Positions 5,502 to 8,101 of a DNA stretch of 8,101 bases are shown piece by piece. Source of the stretch: Gemmatimonadota bacterium (GTDB lineage: Bacteria; Gemmatimonadota; Gemmatimonadetes; Gemmatimonadales; Gemmatimonadaceae); the NCBI GenBank assembly GCA_028287225.1, contig JAQBPZ010000339.1, positions 1 to 8,101 of the forward strand. Reading direction: 5' to 3'. The notes beneath the pieces are model-generated. The model worked only from the letters and a program-made list of their open reading frames with translations. It was not told the DNA's origin and ran no database searches. Within the stretch, counting starts at the first letter, position 1. Every line of letters starts with the position of its first letter. Both the position numbers and the translations under genes were made by a program.

Positions 5502-6602
5502 ATGCTCAGACTCGGTATCGTCGGACTTCCCAACGTCGGCAAATCTACGCTCTTCAATGCGCTCACCAGCGCGGGCGTCCTCGCGGCCAACTATCCGTTT
5601 GCCACCAAGGAGCCGAACGTCGGGCGCGTGAACGTGCCGGACGACCGGCTGGAGGAGCTCGCGCGCGTGGTGCAGCCGCAGCGCACCGTCCCCGCGGCGG
5701 TGGAGTTCGTCGACATCGCCGGTCTGGTGGAAGGGGCGTCGAAAGGAGAGGGACTCGGCAACCAGTTCCTCGCGAACATCCGCGAGACGGACGCCATCGT
5801 GCACGTCGTTCGCTGCTTCGACGACGACGACATCCTGCACGTGATGAACGGCGTGGATCCGGTGCGCGACCGCGAGGTCATCGAGTTCGAGCTCGCGCTC
5901 GCCGACCTCTCCACCGTGGAGAAGCGCCTGGACCGCGTGAAGCGTTCGGCGAAGACCGGGGACAAGGAAGCGCTGGCCGAGCTGCCGACGCTCGAGAAGG
6001 CGAACGAGTACCTCAAGGACGGGCGTGGCCTGTGGGAGGCGAAGCTCACGCCGGAGGAGAAGCTCATCCTCAAGCCGCTCTCGCTGCTCACCGCCAAGCC
6101 GATCCTCTACGCGGCCAACGTGACCGACGCCGAGCTCGCGGGCGAGGAAGGCGTGCACCTCAAGGCGCTGCGCGCCGCCATCGCCTCCAGCGGCGAGGAG
6201 GCCGAGGTCGTGCCCTTCTCGGCGAAGATCGAGAGCGAGCTCGCCGAGCTGCCGCCCGAGGACCGAAAGGATTTCCTCGCGTCCCTCGGACTGGAGAGCG
6301 CGGGGCTCGATCGCCTCATCAAGGCCGGCTACCACCTGCTCGGCCTGCAGACGTACTTCACCGCCGGGGAGCAGGAGGTGCGCGCATGGACGATCCATCG
6401 CGGCGACACCGCTCCGCAGGCCGCGGGCGTGATCCACACCGACTTCGAGCTCGGCTTCATCAAGGCGGAGAACGCCGGCTACGATGACTTCAACGGGCAC
6501 GGCGGGTGGAAGGGGGTGAAGGAGAAGGGGGTGATGCGGCAGGAAGGCAAGGAATACGTCGTGAAGGACGGCGACGTGCTGCTGTTCCGCTTCAACGTGT
6601 AG
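5502..6602 (+). CDS. ychF: Ribosome-associated ATPase YchF (OLA1/Obg family)
   Basis: YchF is a translation-factor-class P-loop protein that, unusually for its superfamily, prefers ATP; it binds ribosomes and affects translation and oxidative-stress responses. All 366 residues are present. The G1 P-loop is GLPNVGKS (8-15), the switch I region is YPFATKEPNVGRV (31-43), and G3 is DIAGLV (71-76) followed by EGASKGEGLGNQFL. A coiled-coil insertion lies around 130-180. The G4-equivalent is NVTD (206-209), where relatives usually have NxxE. The TGS domain runs from about 283 to the end, with AWTIHRGDTAPQAAGVIHTDFELGFIKAE-like content (split near 295-323), finishing LLFRFNV. ATG 5502 begins directly with the P-loop strand, as is normal. 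No Shine-Dalgarno precedes it. It keeps its usual place after pth. Confidence 0.97.
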   Translation: MLRLGIVGLPNVGKSTLFNALTSAGVLAANYPFATKEPNVGRVNVPDDRLEELARVVQPQRTVPAAVEFVDIAGLVEGASKGEGLGNQFLANIRETDAIVHVVRCFDDDDILHVMNGVDPVRDREVIEFELALADLSTVEKRLDRVKRSAKTGDKEALAELPTLEKANEYLKDGRGLWEAKLTPEEKLILKPLSLLTAKPILYAANVTDAELAGEEGVHLKALRAAIASSGEEAEVVPFSAKIESELAELPPEDRKDFLASLGLESAGLDRLIKAGYHLLGLQTYFTAGEQEVRAWTIHRGDTAPQAAGVIHTDFELGFIKAENAGYDDFNGHGGWKGVKEKGVMRQEGKEYVVKDGDVLLFRFNV

Positions 6603-6628
6603 GCGCAGGAGCAGTACCACGTGCCGCG

Positions 6629-6634
6629 TAAAAT
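6629..6634 (+). promoter_or_regulatory. Possible -10 element (TAAAAT) before the first lipoprotein gene
   Basis: TAAAAT lies 27 bases after the ychF stop and 39 bases before ATG 6674. No convincing -35 is seen. It would give the lipoprotein its own promoter, separate from ychF. Confidence 0.3.
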
Positions 6635-6673
6635 GTGCTTGCCGGCGCGTGCCATGGCTCGCAAATTCGCTAC

Positions 6674-7276
6674 ATGAGCGGAAACCATTTCGTGCGCGGC
6701 GTCGCATGCCTCGCCGCGCTGGTCGCACTCGCCGCGTGCTCGGCGACCGAGCCCGTTCCCGAAGTGAAGCCCGACCCTCTGCCCCTCGAGGGGCGCTGGA
6801 TCGTGACCACGGCGCTGGACACGTTCAGCTTCGAGACGGGGAACGGCTCGCCCGGGTGCACCGTCATGTACTGCACCAACTACCGGGCGGATACCGTCGC
6901 GCGGCTCTCGATCGCCATGACGTTCGCGGGGGACAGTGTCGGCGGCGGAGGAGTGCGTCAGTATCGACTCGTGAGCGACAGCGTGTCGGGGCTGTTCTGC
7001 GACGTCGTGGACTACCGCGCGAGCCCGGGAGGCTGCACGCATCATGCGCCCGTGGCTCCGCTCTTCTATGCGAGCGCGAACGTCACGCCAAGCGGCGGGG
7101 TGCTGGTGCCGAATGGGACGGTGGCGATCGACCTGCGAGGCCCGAACCGCGAGATCGTGCGCCTGCGCGGGAGCTTCGCCGGAGACAGCATCGTCGGCCG
7201 CGTGTACTGGGCCCAGTTCGAGACGCGGAGCCCGCCCGCACACTACGGGGCGTTCACGGCCAGGCGCCAGCACTGA
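6674..7276 (+). CDS. Putative lipoprotein of unknown function, lipocalin-like pattern
   Basis: The 200-residue product starts with a lipoprotein signal peptide. VRGVACLAALVALAAC ends in a lipobox (LAAC) with the lipidated Cys at residue 22, followed by a short Pro/Glu/Lys linker. From residue 38 the sequence alternates polar and hydrophobic residues, beginning LEGRW and ending with paired strands RLRGSFAGDSIVGRVYW (163-179). This suggests a small beta-barrel or beta-sandwich, but no named family is recognised. Besides Cys22, the mature part has Cys62, 67, 109 and 121, enough for two disulfides, which fits a periplasmic or outer-membrane location. ATG 6674 is chosen because it places the lipobox normally; a GTG at 6635 in the same frame would add 13 residues without signal character. 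Its codon use matches the neighbours. It is probably expressed separately from ychF. Confidence 0.75.
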   Translation: MSGNHFVRGVACLAALVALAACSATEPVPEVKPDPLPLEGRWIVTTALDTFSFETGNGSPGCTVMYCTNYRADTVARLSIAMTFAGDSVGGGGVRQYRLVSDSVSGLFCDVVDYRASPGGCTHHAPVAPLFYASANVTPSGGVLVPNGTVAIDLRGPNREIVRLRGSFAGDSIVGRVYWAQFETRSPPAHYGAFTARRQH

Positions 7277-7293
7277 GGGCTGCGCCCCCCACG

Positions 7294-7323
7294 CCGGGAC
7301 GAGCGGCACGCCGCGCATCCCGG
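7294..7323 (+). terminator. Weak stem-loop after the first lipoprotein gene
   Basis: CCGGGA (7294-7299) pairs with TCCCGG (7318-7323) around an 18-base GC-rich loop that can itself fold. It starts 17 bases after the stop codon. No T-run follows, so termination is uncertain. Confidence 0.3.
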
Positions 7324-7400
7324 GGGTACGCTCCACACGAGGGCGAGCCGCACTGCACGCGCTGAACCGCGCTGGCGCGCGTAATGCTGAAAGTTTTCTC

Positions 7401-7628
7401 ATGAATCTCCGACGCCGGAGCTCGCCGCTCATCCCGATCGCCGCATTCGCCCTCGTGTCGGCCTGCGTCACCCGCACCTCGCCCGTGCGCCCCGAACCGG
7501 TCCCCGCTGAGGCGCTGACCGATGCCAGGACCATTCGGCTCCGATGCGAGGACCCGGAGGGCGTGATTGCCGGCCGCGTGTTCTGCGTGCTCAAGGACCT
7601 GCCCCGGACCGCGCCGCCGGCACCCTGA
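7401..7628 (+). CDS. Small putative lipoprotein, unknown function
   Basis: A 75-residue frame opens at ATG 7401. The N-terminus has Arg4-Arg6, a hydrophobic stretch (LIPIAAFALVSAC) and a lipobox ending at Cys22, so the product is probably lipidated. The mature part is only about 54 residues: a Pro-rich linker, then a short domain with Cys49 and Cys62 that could form one disulfide (RLRCEDPEGVIAGRVFCVLKDL), and a Pro/Ala tail. No family is recognised. There is no strong Shine-Dalgarno (AAAG lies nine bases upstream), and the AT-richer TAATGC at 7382-7387 might be a -10 box very close to the start. The same frame is open further upstream into the preceding gene, but that extension is an out-of-frame reading of it. 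The gene lies tail to tail with the minus-strand gene, 17 bases between stops. Confidence 0.6.
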   Translation: MNLRRRSSPLIPIAAFALVSACVTRTSPVRPEPVPAEALTDARTIRLRCEDPEGVIAGRVFCVLKDLPRTAPPAP

Positions 7629-7645
7629 GGCGCCCGGCGCGGTCG

Positions 7646-8092
7646 TCACCGCCGTGCGGCCAGCGCCTGCAGGAGCTCGATGATGCGGTCGTTCTGCTCC
7701 ACGAGCCGCGCGCCCTGCGCCGCCTGGAGCAGCATGAGCCGGAACAGCTGCTCGTCCACGCGCTGGAGCACCCCCGCCGACGCCGCCGAGGGCACGCCGG
7801 CCAGGTGGTTGCTGATCGCGCGCGCCAGCAGCTCGTCCGTGATCGCGGGCGTTCGGCCCGCGGCGCGGTAGGCGCGGGCCACCGCCGCGGCGGCGCGGGT
7901 GGTGCGAGCCGACGAGGCGCTGTCGCCCCCGCGCTCGGTGGCCAGCACGATCTCGCCGAGGAGGATGTCGGCGAATCCCGCCGACCGCAGCGCCGCGCTG
8001 TCGGCCTGGGTGCGCGTGGTCCCCTGCGCGATGGCGCGAGCGGGCATGAGGAGCGCGGCGGCGAGGAGGAGGGAGCAGGTCAGGAATCGCAT
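7646..8092 (-). CDS. Exported protein of unknown function
   Basis: The 148-residue product starts at ATG 8090-8092 on the minus strand. It has a classical signal peptide: Arg2, hydrophobic CSLLLAAALLMPA, and a likely signal peptidase I cut after A20-I21-A22, before Gln23. The mature region is mostly predicted helical and Ala/Arg-rich. There are repeated Ser/Thr-Ala-Arg stretches (56-79), and a C-terminal amphipathic helix about residues 110-146 (QRVDEQLFRLMLLQAAQGARL and on) that could be a coiled coil. Cys6 lies within the signal and is not a lipobox. No family or catalytic motif is recognised. Only nine bases of upstream sequence are in the window (TCACGCCAC), with no visible Shine-Dalgarno, so the start is slightly uncertain. 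It converges on the small lipoprotein gene. Confidence 0.7.
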   Translation of the reverse strand: MRFLTCSLLLAAALLMPARAIAQGTTRTQADSAALRSAGFADILLGEIVLATERGGDSASSARTTRAAAAVARAYRAAGRTPAITDELLARAISNHLAGVPSAASAGVLQRVDEQLFRLMLLQAAQGARLVEQNDRIIELLQALAARR

Positions 8093-8101
8093 GTGGCGTG
8101 A

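Noticed and set aside
4526..6487. A 653-codon plus-strand frame across the rplY end, pth and most of ychF
   Set aside because: It is an Arg/Gly/Ala-rich frame-shifted reading of three real genes, not a protein.
6635..6673. GTG 6635 as start of the first lipoprotein
   Set aside because: It would put 13 non-signal residues before a normal lipoprotein signal peptide and would overlap the candidate -10 box.
5244..6728. A 494-codon minus-strand frame opposite ychF
   Set aside because: ychF is unmistakable on the plus strand. The antisense product is low-complexity and lacks any motif.
7629..7652. Bidirectional terminator between the convergent genes
   Set aside because: Only a 5-bp hairpin (GCGGT 7639-7643 / ACCGC 7648-7652) without T or A runs is seen, and it overlaps the minus-strand coding end.

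Overview
This is GC-rich bacterial chromosome (roughly two thirds G+C by eye) with dense, mostly plus-strand housekeeping genes. I see no phage, plasmid, CRISPR or complete insertion sequence. The host cannot be fixed from this window. The high G+C, orphan lipoproteins rich in beta-strand pattern and AT-rich -10-like boxes of the form TAnnTT would suit Gemmatimonadota or a similar deep-branching high-GC phylum, but this is a tentative inference.

Layout. Positions 1-194 hold the C-terminal 63 codons of an unidentified gene. A UPF0104/AglD-type polytopic membrane protein follows (205-1236) and overlaps ispE (1233-2156) by four bases. A tRNA-Gln(TTG) gene sits at 2181-2251. Next come prs (PRPP synthetase, 2696-3649), rplY/ctc (bL25, 3943-4584), pth (peptidyl-tRNA hydrolase, 4677-5270) and ychF (5502-6602). 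The order ispE, tRNA-Gln, prs, rplY, pth, ychF is, from memory, also found in Pseudomonas-type gammaproteobacteria. It joins isoprenoid precursor and PRPP supply to translation: a tRNA, a 5S rRNA-binding ribosomal protein, peptidyl-tRNA recycling and a ribosome-associated ATPase.

The conserved cluster is interrupted at two places. Between tRNA-Gln and prs (2254-2696) lies an HNH endonuclease gene of lower G+C. It looks decayed: its N-terminal helix and its HNH domain are in different frames and the linker between them is missing. Its stop codon overlaps the prs start (TAATG). Between prs and rplY (3654-3797) lies a 144-base inverted repeat with three nested paired blocks, built partly from 7- and 8-base tandem repeats. 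It is followed by a possible promoter and a potentially structured rplY leader. A perfect 15-bp hairpin separates rplY from pth.

Positions 6674-8092 are accessory envelope genes: two unrelated small lipoproteins on the plus strand (each with its lipobox Cys at residue 22) and a convergent exported protein of unknown function on the minus strand. I found no convincing complete new system. The items most worth checking are the inverted-repeat element, the tRNA-adjacent HNH remnant and the rplY/pth RNA structures.
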